The position numbers were made by a program, and so were the translations under genes. Under the pieces are notes generated by a model. It was not told the DNA's origin and did not search any database. It saw only the letters and a program-made list of their open reading frames with translations. Positions 25,208 through 33,556 of a stretch of 64,000 nucleotides of DNA are shown piece by piece (position 1 is the stretch's first letter; each line of letters starts with the position of its first letter). This DNA comes from Microbacterium yannicii (GTDB lineage Bacteria; Actinomycetota; Actinomycetes; Actinomycetales; Microbacteriaceae): positions 186,001 to 250,000 of the forward strand of contig NZ_JAMXMB010000036.1 of the NCBI RefSeq assembly GCF_024055635.1, given 5' to 3'.

Positions 25208-25758
25208 CCCGTCTCGGGAAGCTCATCGCGAGGAGCCGTGGGAACCGCGTCGAGGTCGAATTCCACGACGATCATCGAATCGAGCCGCCGGTCGGAGGAC
25301 AGCGCGAGCTCCAGTTCGGCGGTTCCCGAGTCCACGTCGGCCGGCAGCTCGAACGCGAGACCGCCACGCGTGGCGACGCCCGCCGACAGCGGCTGTCCGG
25401 ACAGCGAGTCCGGACGTTCGCTGGCGCCGTAGCGCACGCCGTCGACAACGATCTCGGCGTGACGAAGACTCACGAGGTCCTCCGAGGTCACCGCCGCGAC
25501 GTCGACATCGACGACGAGCCAGTTGCCCTCTGCCGACCAGTCGCCCGCGTGCAGTTCGGACGTCCGACGGACGTCGGTGACGGTGGCGGCGAGGTTGCGT
25601 CCGATGCCCTTCTCGCCGACGGCCACGGGCACCGGCATGGGGGCCTGGATCTGCTCTTCGCCGGGCGTGGCGAGGGCGACGAACCACGCGGCGATCACGA
25701 GACCCGCCCCGATGGACCAGGCCGCCCAACGCGGCAGTGTGCGATCAGCCCTGGCCAT
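25192..25758 (-). CDS. membrane-anchored extracytoplasmic protein, middle gene of operon
   Basis: About 188 residues: an N-terminal membrane helix (WAAWSIGAGLVIAAWFVALA) and a beta-rich outside domain containing NWLVVDVDVAAV and VVDGVRYGASERPDSL, similar in layout to DUF4352-like immunoglobulin-type domains. ATG 25758 is preferred over ATG 25764 because GGAGG then lies 6 nt away. It overlaps both neighbours by a few bases, which suggests coupled translation and a shared complex. Confidence 0.65.
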   Translation of the reverse strand: MARADRTLPRWAAWSIGAGLVIAAWFVALATPGEEQIQAPMPVPVAVGEKGIGRNLAATVTDVRRTSELHAGDWSAEGNWLVVDVDVAAVTSEDLVSLRHAEIVVDGVRYGASERPDSLSGQPLSAGVATRGGLAFELPADVDSGTAELELALSSDRRLDSMIVVEFDLDAVPTAPRDELPETGWANP

Positions 25759-26413
25759 CGGCATCCTCCGCGTCCGCACCGGCTCCCACATCCTCGACCT
25801 CGACCATGACCACGGCGTCGCGCACCGGATCGGACCACTGCTGGCCGGTCAAGACGAACGAGCCGGTGTACAGCGACCGCGCGTAGAGCGTGACGGGCAC
25901 GTCATCACCTGCCTCGAACGCGCCGCCCGGAACGACCCATGCGAAGACGATGCGCGCGGGCACATGCGGCTGCAGCCATGGTCCGAACGTCGTGTCGTCG
26001 TAGCGCACCGCACCCGTGTCGGCGGTTGCCTTGACGCCCTCGACGGTGAGTGTCGCGGCGATCCCTTCGCCGCTCGCCGCCACGGGGCGATCCCACTCGT
26101 TCTCGACGTCGACGATGATCGCGAGGACACGCTCCCACGTCTCGGGGTAGAGGCCGGCGTCAGGCAGCTCGTCGATGAGCACCGCCCGCTGCACCGTGAG
26201 CGAGCGCTCGTCCGTGACGTGCGTGTCACCCGGCTGAAGCTGGGCGATCTCGGGCGTGGCCGCGGTCGCCAGCCCGCCGAAGGCCGCCGTCGCGAGGAGG
26301 AACGCGCCCGTGGCGATGGCTGCGAACCATCGCGTCGGAACGCGATCGGTCGCGGCGCGTACCCAGGCGAACCGACGTTTCGGCTGCGCGGGGGCGGTCG
26401 GCGACTCGGACAC
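25745..26413 (-). CDS. membrane-anchored extracytoplasmic protein, first gene of operon
   Basis: A 222-residue protein with a basic cytosolic head, one membrane segment (about residues 30-52) and an outside domain with RVLAIIVDVENEWDRPV, DDTTFGPWLQPHVPARIVFAWVVP split over several strands, and VVMVEVEDV at the end. The plan matches the two genes after it; DUF4352-like telokin/Ig folds are the closest recognisable type. GTG start with TAGGCT 6 nt upstream. Confidence 0.65.
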   Translation of the reverse strand: MSESPTAPAQPKRRFAWVRAATDRVPTRWFAAIATGAFLLATAAFGGLATAATPEIAQLQPGDTHVTDERSLTVQRAVLIDELPDAGLYPETWERVLAIIVDVENEWDRPVAASGEGIAATLTVEGVKATADTGAVRYDDTTFGPWLQPHVPARIVFAWVVPGGAFEAGDDVPVTLYARSLYTGSFVLTGQQWSDPVRDAVVMVEVEDVGAGADAEDADGQG

Positions 26414-26419
26414 GAGGCC

Positions 26420-26425
26420 AGCCTA
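26420..26425 (-). promoter_or_regulatory. -10 hexamer TAGGCT, leaderless start at 26413
   Basis: TAGGCT (minus strand), 6-nt gap (GGCCTC) to GTG 26413; it overlaps the 3' end of the LysR gene, whose stop is at 26423. Confidence 0.5.
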
Positions 26426-27328
26426 GGGCGAGACGCGCCGGGTCTCGGATGCCGCGGGGAAGGCGTCGCGCAGTGCCCGCCGTACCTCGAGGATGCCCGC
26501 GCGAGCCCGTGAGGCCGTCCGCTGGGCGCTGAAGATCTCACGTGCGGGGTGGCCGGGCAGCTCCAGCAGGCGCACCGGAGCATGCGTGCCCGCCCAGAGC
26601 AGATCCGGCAGGACGGCGACCGCCTGCCCCGCGGCCACCAGTCGCGCGTGCGCCGACAGGTCGGCGAGCTCGTAGCGCACGTCGGGTTCGTAGCCGGCGG
26701 CTCGGCACTGCTGCACCGCCCAGAGCCGTGCCGCCGTGCCCGCGGGCTCCATCACCCAGGCCTTCTCCCGCAGGTCGATCAGCGACTGGGCGGGATCGGC
26801 GGGGCCGACGGCGAGACGGATCGGATCGGTGCCGAGCGTCTCGCGATCCAGCCCGTCGGCATGGGCGCGGGTGTGCCCTGGATACTGCTCGGCGATGACG
26901 AGGTCGACGCCCCGGGCGGTGAGCTCGAAGAGTCCGAGCTCGGGCGGCATCTCGACCAGCTCGACGCGGAGCCGTGGAGCTCTGGCGGCGACGAGGGCGA
27001 GCGCGGCGGGGACGATCGCGAGCGCCGCGGTCTGCATCACCGCGACGCGGACCGGCGCGAGACCGGGGTGCAGCGACTCGAGCTCGCCGCGGGCGTGCTC
27101 GTCGAGGTCGAGTGCGCGAGCCGCGTGGGCGGCGAGGATGCGCCCGTGCTCGGTGAGTCGCACCCGGCGGCCCTCCGGCTCGAGGAGGGTCACGCCTGCC
27201 TCCTTCTCGAGCAGCGCCAGCTGCTGCGAGATCGTCGACGGGCTGTATGACAGCGCGTCAGCCACGGCGGACAGGGTGCCGCGCAGCGCCAGCTCGTGCA
27301 GCAGCCGAAGGCGCCTCAGCTCGAACAT
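26423..27328 (-). CDS. LysR family transcriptional regulator
   Basis: A 301-residue LysR protein: winged helix at residues 1-65 (MFELRRLRLLHELALRGTLSAVADAL, YSPSTISQQLALLEKEAGVTLLE) and a periplasmic-binding-like effector domain (VRVAVMQTAALAIVPAAL, DLVIAEQYPG). It is divergent from putA and probably controls it in response to proline or an intermediate. ATG 27328 begins the conserved helix; a further upstream in-frame codon would add 18 residues with no family match and run into the operator. Confidence 0.88.
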   Translation of the reverse strand: MFELRRLRLLHELALRGTLSAVADALSYSPSTISQQLALLEKEAGVTLLEPEGRRVRLTEHGRILAAHAARALDLDEHARGELESLHPGLAPVRVAVMQTAALAIVPAALALVAARAPRLRVELVEMPPELGLFELTARGVDLVIAEQYPGHTRAHADGLDRETLGTDPIRLAVGPADPAQSLIDLREKAWVMEPAGTAARLWAVQQCRAAGYEPDVRYELADLSAHARLVAAGQAVAVLPDLLWAGTHAPVRLLELPGHPAREIFSAQRTASRARAGILEVRRALRDAFPAASETRRVSP

Positions 27329-27513
27329 GCCGATCCCATCGATGATCTCGAACGATACTGATCGTAGATCATCGCTATTCACGAATGAACGGATGCCGCA
27401 CCCTGGAGTTCATGCAGCAAGTGGACCGCGCATCGCCTCCGGGCGCGCAGGCTGGGCACATCGAGGTGCAGGCTGGACTCACGGAGTCGATCGATGTGAC
27501 GTCGGGAGTGCGA
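27329..27513. promoter_or_regulatory. lysR/putA control region with nested dyad
   Basis: CGATGATCT at 27340-27348 and AGATCATCG at 27366-27374 are exact inverted repeats, and ACGAT (27352-27356) with ATCGT (27361-27365) form a second dyad inside them. This is a strong candidate for LysR binding between the two divergent genes. The region downstream to 27513 could also be the coding N-terminus of putA if ATG 27385 or 27412 is used. Confidence 0.6.
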
Positions 27514-30500
27514 ATGCGAGACGGAGCCGACCAGCGTCTGGCCGCCGAGGCGGTGGCGCTCGCGCAGCGCTGGGTGGCGGAGAGCGCCGAGGCCGAGGTG
27601 GACCCGGCGGCCGAACGGCTCGCCGGCGTGCTCAAGGATCCGAACGGCCTGCCGTTCACCATCGGCTTCGTGGACGGCGTCATGCGGCCCGAGAGCCTCT
27701 CGGCCGCGGCATCCCATCTGCACCGCGTCGCACCGCTCGTACCCGGCTTCCTGCCGTGGCACCTCCGCGGTGCCGTGCGGGTCGGCGGTGCGGTCGCCCC
27801 CGTGCTGCCGTCGCCGGTCGTGCCGATCGCACGGCGGGTGCTGCGCGGCATGGTCGGCCATCTCGTCGTCGACGCACGCCCCGACAAGCTCGGACCAGCC
27901 ATTGCGGCGCTGCGCGAGAGCGGCGCGCGGCTGAACCTCAACCTGCTCGGCGAGGCCGTGCTCGGTGAGAAGGAGGCGCTGCGGCGGCTCGAGGGCATCC
28001 ATGAGCTCATCCGCCGGCCCGACGTGGACTACGTCTCGGTCAAGGTCTCGGCCATCGCCAGCCACATCTCGATGTGGGCGTTCGACGAGGTCGTCGACAA
28101 GGTCGTCCAGCGACTGCTGCCGCTGTACCTCACCGCCGCGTCGGATCCTTCGGCAGGCTCAGGACAGGCCGGCTCGCAGAGCTCGCCGACCTTCATCAAC
28201 CTCGACATGGAGGAGTACCGCGACCTCGACCTGACGATCGCGGTGTTCACGCGGCTGCTCGAAGATCCGAGGCTGCGTCTGCTCGAGGCGGGCATCGTGC
28301 TGCAGGCCTACCTGCCGGACGCGCTGCCGGCTCTCGAGCGGCTCACCGCATGGGCGCAGCAGCGCGTCGCGGGCGGCGGAGCACGCATCAAGGTGCGGCT
28401 CGTGAAGGGCGCGAACCTCGCGATGGAGCACGTCGACGCGATCATGCACGACTGGAGCCTCGCCACCTACGGCCAGAAGGTCGACTCGGACGCCAACTAC
28501 ATCCGCTGCCTGCGCTTCGCGCTGCAGCCGGCGCGCACCGCCGCCGTGCGCATCGGCGTCGCGGGCCACAACCTCTTCGACATCGCGTACGCCTGGCTGC
28601 TCGCCCGATCGCACGGGGTGAGCCTGTCGAGCGCCGCCGGCGCGTCGCCGGATGTGGAGTTCGAGATGCTTCTCGGCATGGCGCAGGGTCAGGTGCAGGC
28701 CGTCGCGCGCGAGGTCGGTCACGTGCTGCTGTACGTGCCGGTCGTGCGCCCCGACGAGTTCGACGTGGCGATCAGCTACCTCGTGCGGCGCTTGGAGGAG
28801 AACGCCTCCAGCGACAACTTCCTGTCGGCCGCGTTCGATCTGGCCGACGACCCCGCCATGTTCGAGCGGGAACGCGACCGCTTCCTCGCCTCGCTCGCGC
28901 GCGCCGACGACGACGGGCTCGCCACCGGCCCGAACCGCGCGCAGGACCGCGCCGCAGAGGCCGCCGCCGCGGCGACCGCGACCGACGCAGCGCAGGCCGT
29001 CGACCGGGCAGACTCGCCGCGCGCGCAGGCCCGCCTGCGCCGGGCTGCAGCCGCCGACGAGGCCGGCCTCACGCAGGCCGTGATCGGCATCGCCCGCTCG
29101 GCCGTGCCGGGCGACACTGCGCCGCTCGAACGAGCCGTCCCCGAGCAGGTCTTCGGCGCCGAGGCGTTCGTCGAGACCGCTGTCTTCGCACCGCGAGAGG
29201 GCGGCTTCCGGGCGTCCGGCGCCCCGGGTTTCCGGAACGCGGCAGACAGCGACCCGGCGCTGCCGGGCAACCGCGACTGGGCACGCGACATCCTGTCGCG
29301 CGTGGAGACCTCCCGCGCCGGTGACGCGACCATCGCGGCCGCCCGCGTCACCGACGAGCCGGCGCTGGAGGGGATCGTGGCGCGCGTGCGCGCCGCGGCC
29401 CCCGCCTGGGGCGCTCTGCCGGCCGCCGATCGCGCCGCCGTGCTGGCCGCCGCCGGGAAGGCCCTGGAGGCGCGGCGCGGCGAGCTCATCGAGGTCGCGG
29501 CCTCCGAGACCGGCAAGGTCTTCGCCGAGGCCGACGTCGAGGTGAGCGAGGCCGTCGACTTCGCCAACTACTACGCGGCGACGGCGCGCGAGCTCGACCG
29601 TGTGAGCGGGGCGGTCTTCGAGCCTGCGCGACTCACCGTGGTGACGCCCCCGTGGAACTTCCCGATCGCGATCCCCGCGGGCGGCGTCATCGCCGCGCTC
29701 GCCGCGGGGTCGGGGGTCGTGTTCAAGCCCGCACCGCAGGCTCGACGATGCGCCGCCGTCGTCGCCGAGGCGCTGTGGGACGCCGGCGTGCCGCGCGATG
29801 TGCTGGCGCTCGTCGACATCGACGAGGGCGGGCTCGGGCAGACGCTCCTGTCGCACCCGGACGTCGACCGGGTGATCCTCACCGGCGCATGGGAGACGGC
29901 CGCGCTGTTCCGCTCGTGGCGTCCTGACCTGCCGCTCCTCGCCGAGACCAGCGGCAAGAACGCGATGATCGTCATGCCGACCGCCGACCTAGACCTCGCC
30001 GCCGGCGACGTGATCAAGAGCGCGTTCGGACATGCGGGGCAGAAGTGCTCGGCGGCGTCGCTCGCGATCCTCGTCGGACCTGTCGGCCACTCGCAGCGCT
30101 TCGCGCGTCAGTTGGTGGATGCCGCGACCTCCCTCCGCGTGGGACCGCCGTCCGATCCGCTCAGCGAGGTCGGGCCCGTCGTCGAGGTGCCGCGCGGCAA
30201 GCTCGAGTGGGCGCTCACGACCCTCGGCGAGGGGGAGTCCTGGCTCGTCGAGCCTCGACGCGTGGACGGCCCACCGGAGTACGCCGGCCGGCTCTGGACC
30301 CCCGGCATCCGCACCGGCGTGCAGCCGGGGTCGCGCTTCCACCAGGAGGAGTTCTTCGGCCCCGTTCTCGGGATCATGCACGCCTCGTCGCTCGCGCAGG
30401 CCATCGAGCTGCAGAACGCCGTGTCGTACGGACTCACGGCCGGCCTCTACACGCAGCACCCCGACGACCTGGCCCTCTGGCTCGACCGCGTCGAAGCCGG

Positions 30501-31329
30501 AAACCTCTACGTCAACCGCGGCATCACCGGTGCCATCGTGCAGCGGCAGCCGTTCGGCGGCTGGAAGCGCTCGTCCGTCGGAGGCGGTGCGAAGGCCGGT
30601 GGACCCAACTACCTCGTCGGACTCGGCCGCTGGCGCGCCACCGCCGGAGTGCCGGCGTCGGCGACCCTGCACCTGCGCGGGCTCGACAGCCGCATCGCCG
30701 CGCTTATCGAGGCGGCTCAGCCGTCGCTCGGCTACGAGGCGTTCGAGTGGCTGCGCCGCGGCGCCCTCTCGGATGCGATCGCCTGGGACCGCGAGTTCGG
30801 GCAGGTCAAGGACGTCTCGGGTCTCGGCATCGAGCGCAACCTGTTCCGCTACCGGCCGATCCCGTCGGTCGCGCTGCGGGCCACGGGGGACGCCTCGTGG
30901 CAGGCGGTGCTGCGCGTGGTCGTCGCCGGCATCCGGGCGGGGTCGGCTCTGACGCTGAGCGCCCCCGTCGGGCTCCCGGCGGCCGTGCGCCGCGTGCTCG
31001 CCGACGAGGACGTCGCGGTGTACGTCGAGACGGACGAGCAGTGGCTGCAGCGCATCGCGCGGGGCGACGACCTCCTGGCGGCGGTCGCCGACGCGGACCC
31101 GGCTCCCCGGCCGTCGCGCGTGCGTCTCATCGGCCCGCCCGACTCCGTCGCGGCACTCCACGCCACGGTGGCGCGGGCGGTCGGGGGCGACCCCGACCTC
31201 GCGATCTACGACAACGAGGTCACCACCGCCGGGCGGCTCGAGCTGCTGCCGTTCCTGCGCGAGCAGTCGGTGACGATCACCGCGCACCGCTTCGGCAACC
31301 CCGACCCGTGGTCGGAGACCGTGATCTGA
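27514..31329 (+). CDS. putA: bifunctional proline dehydrogenase/L-glutamate gamma-semialdehyde dehydrogenase
   Basis: About 1271 residues from ATG 27514. The FAD-dependent proline dehydrogenase barrel covers residues 50-450 (FINLDMEEYRDLDLT, RIKVRLVKGANLAMEHVDA, GVAGHNLFDIAYAW). The NAD-dependent aldehyde dehydrogenase covers 580-1060, with catalytic Glu811 in LLAETSGKN and Cys845 in HAGQKCSAAS. The C-terminal 200 residues are the usual actinobacterial extension. Proline becomes glutamate through channelled P5C. ATG 27514 has GGGAG 6 nt upstream; ATG 27385 or 27412 would add a divergent N-terminus. A REP-like sequence is translated in frame near residue 212. Confidence 0.93.
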   Translation: MRDGADQRLAAEAVALAQRWVAESAEAEVDPAAERLAGVLKDPNGLPFTIGFVDGVMRPESLSAAASHLHRVAPLVPGFLPWHLRGAVRVGGAVAPVLPSPVVPIARRVLRGMVGHLVVDARPDKLGPAIAALRESGARLNLNLLGEAVLGEKEALRRLEGIHELIRRPDVDYVSVKVSAIASHISMWAFDEVVDKVVQRLLPLYLTAASDPSAGSGQAGSQSSPTFINLDMEEYRDLDLTIAVFTRLLEDPRLRLLEAGIVLQAYLPDALPALERLTAWAQQRVAGGGARIKVRLVKGANLAMEHVDAIMHDWSLATYGQKVDSDANYIRCLRFALQPARTAAVRIGVAGHNLFDIAYAWLLARSHGVSLSSAAGASPDVEFEMLLGMAQGQVQAVAREVGHVLLYVPVVRPDEFDVAISYLVRRLEENASSDNFLSAAFDLADDPAMFERERDRFLASLARADDDGLATGPNRAQDRAAEAAAAATATDAAQAVDRADSPRAQARLRRAAAADEAGLTQAVIGIARSAVPGDTAPLERAVPEQVFGAEAFVETAVFAPREGGFRASGAPGFRNAADSDPALPGNRDWARDILSRVETSRAGDATIAAARVTDEPALEGIVARVRAAAPAWGALPAADRAAVLAAAGKALEARRGELIEVAASETGKVFAEADVEVSEAVDFANYYAATARELDRVSGAVFEPARLTVVTPPWNFPIAIPAGGVIAALAAGSGVVFKPAPQARRCAAVVAEALWDAGVPRDVLALVDIDEGGLGQTLLSHPDVDRVILTGAWETAALFRSWRPDLPLLAETSGKNAMIVMPTADLDLAAGDVIKSAFGHAGQKCSAASLAILVGPVGHSQRFARQLVDAATSLRVGPPSDPLSEVGPVVEVPRGKLEWALTTLGEGESWLVEPRRVDGPPEYAGRLWTPGIRTGVQPGSRFHQEEFFGPVLGIMHASSLAQAIELQNAVSYGLTAGLYTQHPDDLALWLDRVEAGNLYVNRGITGAIVQRQPFGGWKRSSVGGGAKAGGPNYLVGLGRWRATAGVPASATLHLRGLDSRIAALIEAAQPSLGYEAFEWLRRGALSDAIAWDREFGQVKDVSGLGIERNLFRYRPIPSVALRATGDASWQAVLRVVVAGIRAGSALTLSAPVGLPAAVRRVLADEDVAVYVETDEQWLQRIARGDDLLAAVADADPAPRPSRVRLIGPPDSVAALHATVARAVGGDPDLAIYDNEVTTAGRLELLPFLREQSVTITAHRFGNPDPWSETVI
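28147..28170. repeat. REP-like fragment inside putA
   Basis: CCTTCGGCAGGCTCAGGACA (28147-28166) resembles the REP arm CTTCGACAAGCTCAGGGACC. It adds an in-frame DPSAGSGQAGSQSS loop between a helix (LLPLYLTAAS) and the next conserved strand (TFINLDMEEY), where related PutA proteins need no such insert. Confidence 0.6.
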
Positions 31330-31339
31330 CGGAGGGATC

Positions 31340-31366
31340 ACGGATGCCGCGTGCCGCGGCATCCGT
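31340..31366. terminator. bidirectional terminator hairpin
   Basis: A perfect 12-bp stem (ACGGATGCCGCG with CGCGGCATCCGT) and 3-nt loop between the convergent putA and LacI genes. The stem is made of the window's common GGATGCCG motif meeting its own complement; an outer GGAGG/CCTCC pair can extend it. Confidence 0.75.
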
Positions 31367-31378
31367 CCTCCTCCAGGC

Positions 31379-32419
31379 CTACTCGGGCGGAGTGTGGGCG
31401 AAACCTGTCGACTCGCGGCGCACGATGCGGAAGTCCGGCTTGACGGTGTCGGGCGGCCGGCGCTCGCCCTTCTCGTTGATGCGCGCGATGAGCCGGTCGA
31501 CCGCGATGGCTGCGATCTCGGCGCGGCCGGTGTCGACCGTCGACATCGACGGAACCGAGTAGTTGCTCTCGTCGATGTTGTCGAAGCCGATGACGGCCAC
31601 GTCGTCGGGCACACGCAGGCCCTCTTCGCGCAACGCGCGCAGCACGCCGAGGCCGAGCGTGTCGTTGAGGGCGAACACGGCGTCGAATTCGACGCCCTCA
31701 CGGACCATGAGGTGGGTCGCCGCAGCGCCGCCGGCCCGGTTCCAGCGGAGCATCGCGGTCGGGCGGACCAGCGCCGGGTCGAGCGGGATGCCCGCCTGCT
31801 CGAGGGCACGGAGGTAGCCCTTCAGCCGCAGACTCGCCGAACTCGCCTCGTCGCGGCCGTGCAGGTCGGCGCCGACCAGCGCGATGCGGCGGCGGCCGAT
31901 CTCGAGCAGGTGCTCGACGGCCGCCTGCGACGACGACGTGTTGTGCATGGTGACGTGATCGGTGGGTCCGCCGAAGATGCGCTCGCCGAGGAGCACGAGC
32001 GGCCCGTCGACGGCGAGCGCTTCGGCATCGTCCTGTCCGAGGCTCACGGGGCTGAACAGCAGGCCGTCGAGGAAGCGCGGGCGGTTGCCGGTGACGGCGC
32101 GCAGCTCGGCGTCGCGCTCGCCGCTCGTCTGCTCCACCATGACACCGAGGCCGCGCTTCTCGGCGGCACGGATCACCTCGTCCGCCAATTCGGCGAAGTA
32201 GTTCTCTCGCAGCGACGGCACCGCCAGCCCGATGACACCGGTGCGGCCGGACCGCAGCCCCCGCGCCGAGAGGTTGGGGCGGTAGTCGAGCTGCTCGATC
32301 GCCTCGTTGACGCGATCGCGCGTGCCGGGGCGGACGTGCGGGTAGTCGTTGATGACGTTCGACACCGTCTTGATGGAGACGCCGGCCACCCGGGCGACGT
32401 CATGCATCGTTGCCCCCAT
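31379..32419 (-). CDS. LacI family transcriptional regulator (regulon candidate 1)
   Basis: A 346-residue repressor: helix-turn-helix at the N-terminus (MHDVARVAGVSIKTVSNVIN, then YPHVRPGTRDRVNEAIEQLDYRPNLSARGLRS hinge) and a sugar-binding domain (TGVIGLAVPSLRENYFAEL, GVEFDAVFALNDTLGLGVLRAL, DDVAVIGFDNIDESNYSVPSMSTV). GGGAG lies 5 nt before ATG 32419. It is divergent from the isomerase-kinase operon and shares its control region, which carries a TGCAACGTTGTA box, so it is a likely controller of the nearby regulon. Confidence 0.9.
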   Translation of the reverse strand: MGATMHDVARVAGVSIKTVSNVINDYPHVRPGTRDRVNEAIEQLDYRPNLSARGLRSGRTGVIGLAVPSLRENYFAELADEVIRAAEKRGLGVMVEQTSGERDAELRAVTGNRPRFLDGLLFSPVSLGQDDAEALAVDGPLVLLGERIFGGPTDHVTMHNTSSSQAAVEHLLEIGRRRIALVGADLHGRDEASSASLRLKGYLRALEQAGIPLDPALVRPTAMLRWNRAGGAAATHLMVREGVEFDAVFALNDTLGLGVLRALREEGLRVPDDVAVIGFDNIDESNYSVPSMSTVDTGRAEIAAIAVDRLIARINEKGERRPPDTVKPDFRIVRRESTGFAHTPPE

Positions 32420-32508
32420 CGATGCTCCCGCCTTCCCATGTGCGATCACTGCACTCTACTGCGTTCCCGCGTCGGCGAGCGGCGTGCGCCGGGGAGCTGC
32501 GGAGTGGG

Positions 32509-32534
32509 TTGCAACGTCGAAATGCAACGTTGTA
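32509..32534. promoter_or_regulatory. LacI-type operator upstream of the isomerase-kinase operon
   Basis: TGCAACGTTGTA at 32523-32534 has the CAACGTTG palindrome core shared with boxes at 36778 and 42900; a degenerate half-copy TTGCAACGTCGA lies at 32509-32520. It lies 45 bp before ATG 32579 and about 100 bp from the divergent lacI start. Confidence 0.7.
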
Positions 32535-32578
32535 AAACTAGTGTATCGTGCCGGTGTGCGCGTCATGGAGGACCGACA

Positions 32579-33556
32579 ATGCTGATGTCGAACGACTGGC
32601 CGATCGCTGCGGCGATGCTCCCGATGGGCGACGCCCATCCCGCGACCGGAGGGGCTGAGCCCAGCATCCGGTGGCTGGCGGATCTCACCGAGGTCGGCGA
32701 TGCCGGCTTCACCCAGGTGGACCTGACCGACTCGTGGGTCCGCTACGGCGACCTGTCGCCCGCGCAGGCCGACGAGCTCGCCGGATGCCTGACCGCGACC
32801 GGGCTCACGGCGGCCTCGCTGTCGGCGATCCGGCGCAGCGTGATCGACGAGGAGCACGGCGCCGATCATCTGGCCTACGCGCACCGCTGCCTCGAGTTCG
32901 CGGCTCGCCTCGGGATCGGGGTGGTGTCGGTCGGGCTGCACCGGGCCCTCACCGACGCGCAGCGGGCGCAACTGTGGTTCTGGACCGTCGACGGCCATCG
33001 CGACCCGTTCGGCGATTCGGAGGCGTGGTCGCTGGCGGTGTCACGGCTGCGCGAACTGGGCCGACACGCACAGGACCTCGGCATCCTCCTCTCGCTCGAG
33101 CTCTACGAGCACACCTTCCTGGGCACGGCGGAGTCCGCCGTGCGGCTGGTCGAGGACATCGGCCTGGACGCCGTCGGCCTCAACCCCGACATCGGCAACC
33201 TCATCCGCCTCCACGAGCCCGTCGAGGACTGGCGCGTGATCGCCGAAGCGACCATGCCGTACGCCAACTTCTGGCACGTCAAGAACTACACGCGGGACGA
33301 GGATGCCGCGGGCGGCGTCATCTCGACGGTGCCGACGAGCCTGGAGCTGGGCGTCATCAACTACCGAGAAGCCGTCAAGATCGCGTTGCGCAACGGCTTC
33401 CAGGGCGTCATCTGCGTCGAGCACTACGGCGGCGACGGCCTGAGTGTCAGTGCGACGAACCGCGACTACCTTCGCGACCGCGTGCTGCCGCGTCGCGACT
33501 ACGAAGCCGGACGCAGCCGGGTGCGGCAGCCGCAGCACGGGCGGGTCGCCTCATGA
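32579..33556 (+). CDS. sugar phosphate isomerase/epimerase-like TIM-barrel protein
   Basis: A 325-residue AP-endonuclease-2/xylose-isomerase-like TIM barrel. Likely divalent metal ligands are the Glu in LSLELYEHTF, Asp in LNPDIGN, His in NFWHVKNY and Glu in ICVEHYGGD. The substrate cannot be read from sequence, but the operon (kinase, RpiB-like isomerase, L-gulonate-3-dehydrogenase-like enzyme) suggests isomerisation or epimerisation of a ketose or ketose phosphate. GGAGG lies 8 nt before ATG 32579. Its stop overlaps the kinase start (ATGA). Confidence 0.8.
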   Translation: MLMSNDWPIAAAMLPMGDAHPATGGAEPSIRWLADLTEVGDAGFTQVDLTDSWVRYGDLSPAQADELAGCLTATGLTAASLSAIRRSVIDEEHGADHLAYAHRCLEFAARLGIGVVSVGLHRALTDAQRAQLWFWTVDGHRDPFGDSEAWSLAVSRLRELGRHAQDLGILLSLELYEHTFLGTAESAVRLVEDIGLDAVGLNPDIGNLIRLHEPVEDWRVIAEATMPYANFWHVKNYTRDEDAAGGVISTVPTSLELGVINYREAVKIALRNGFQGVICVEHYGGDGLSVSATNRDYLRDRVLPRRDYEAGRSRVRQPQHGRVAS

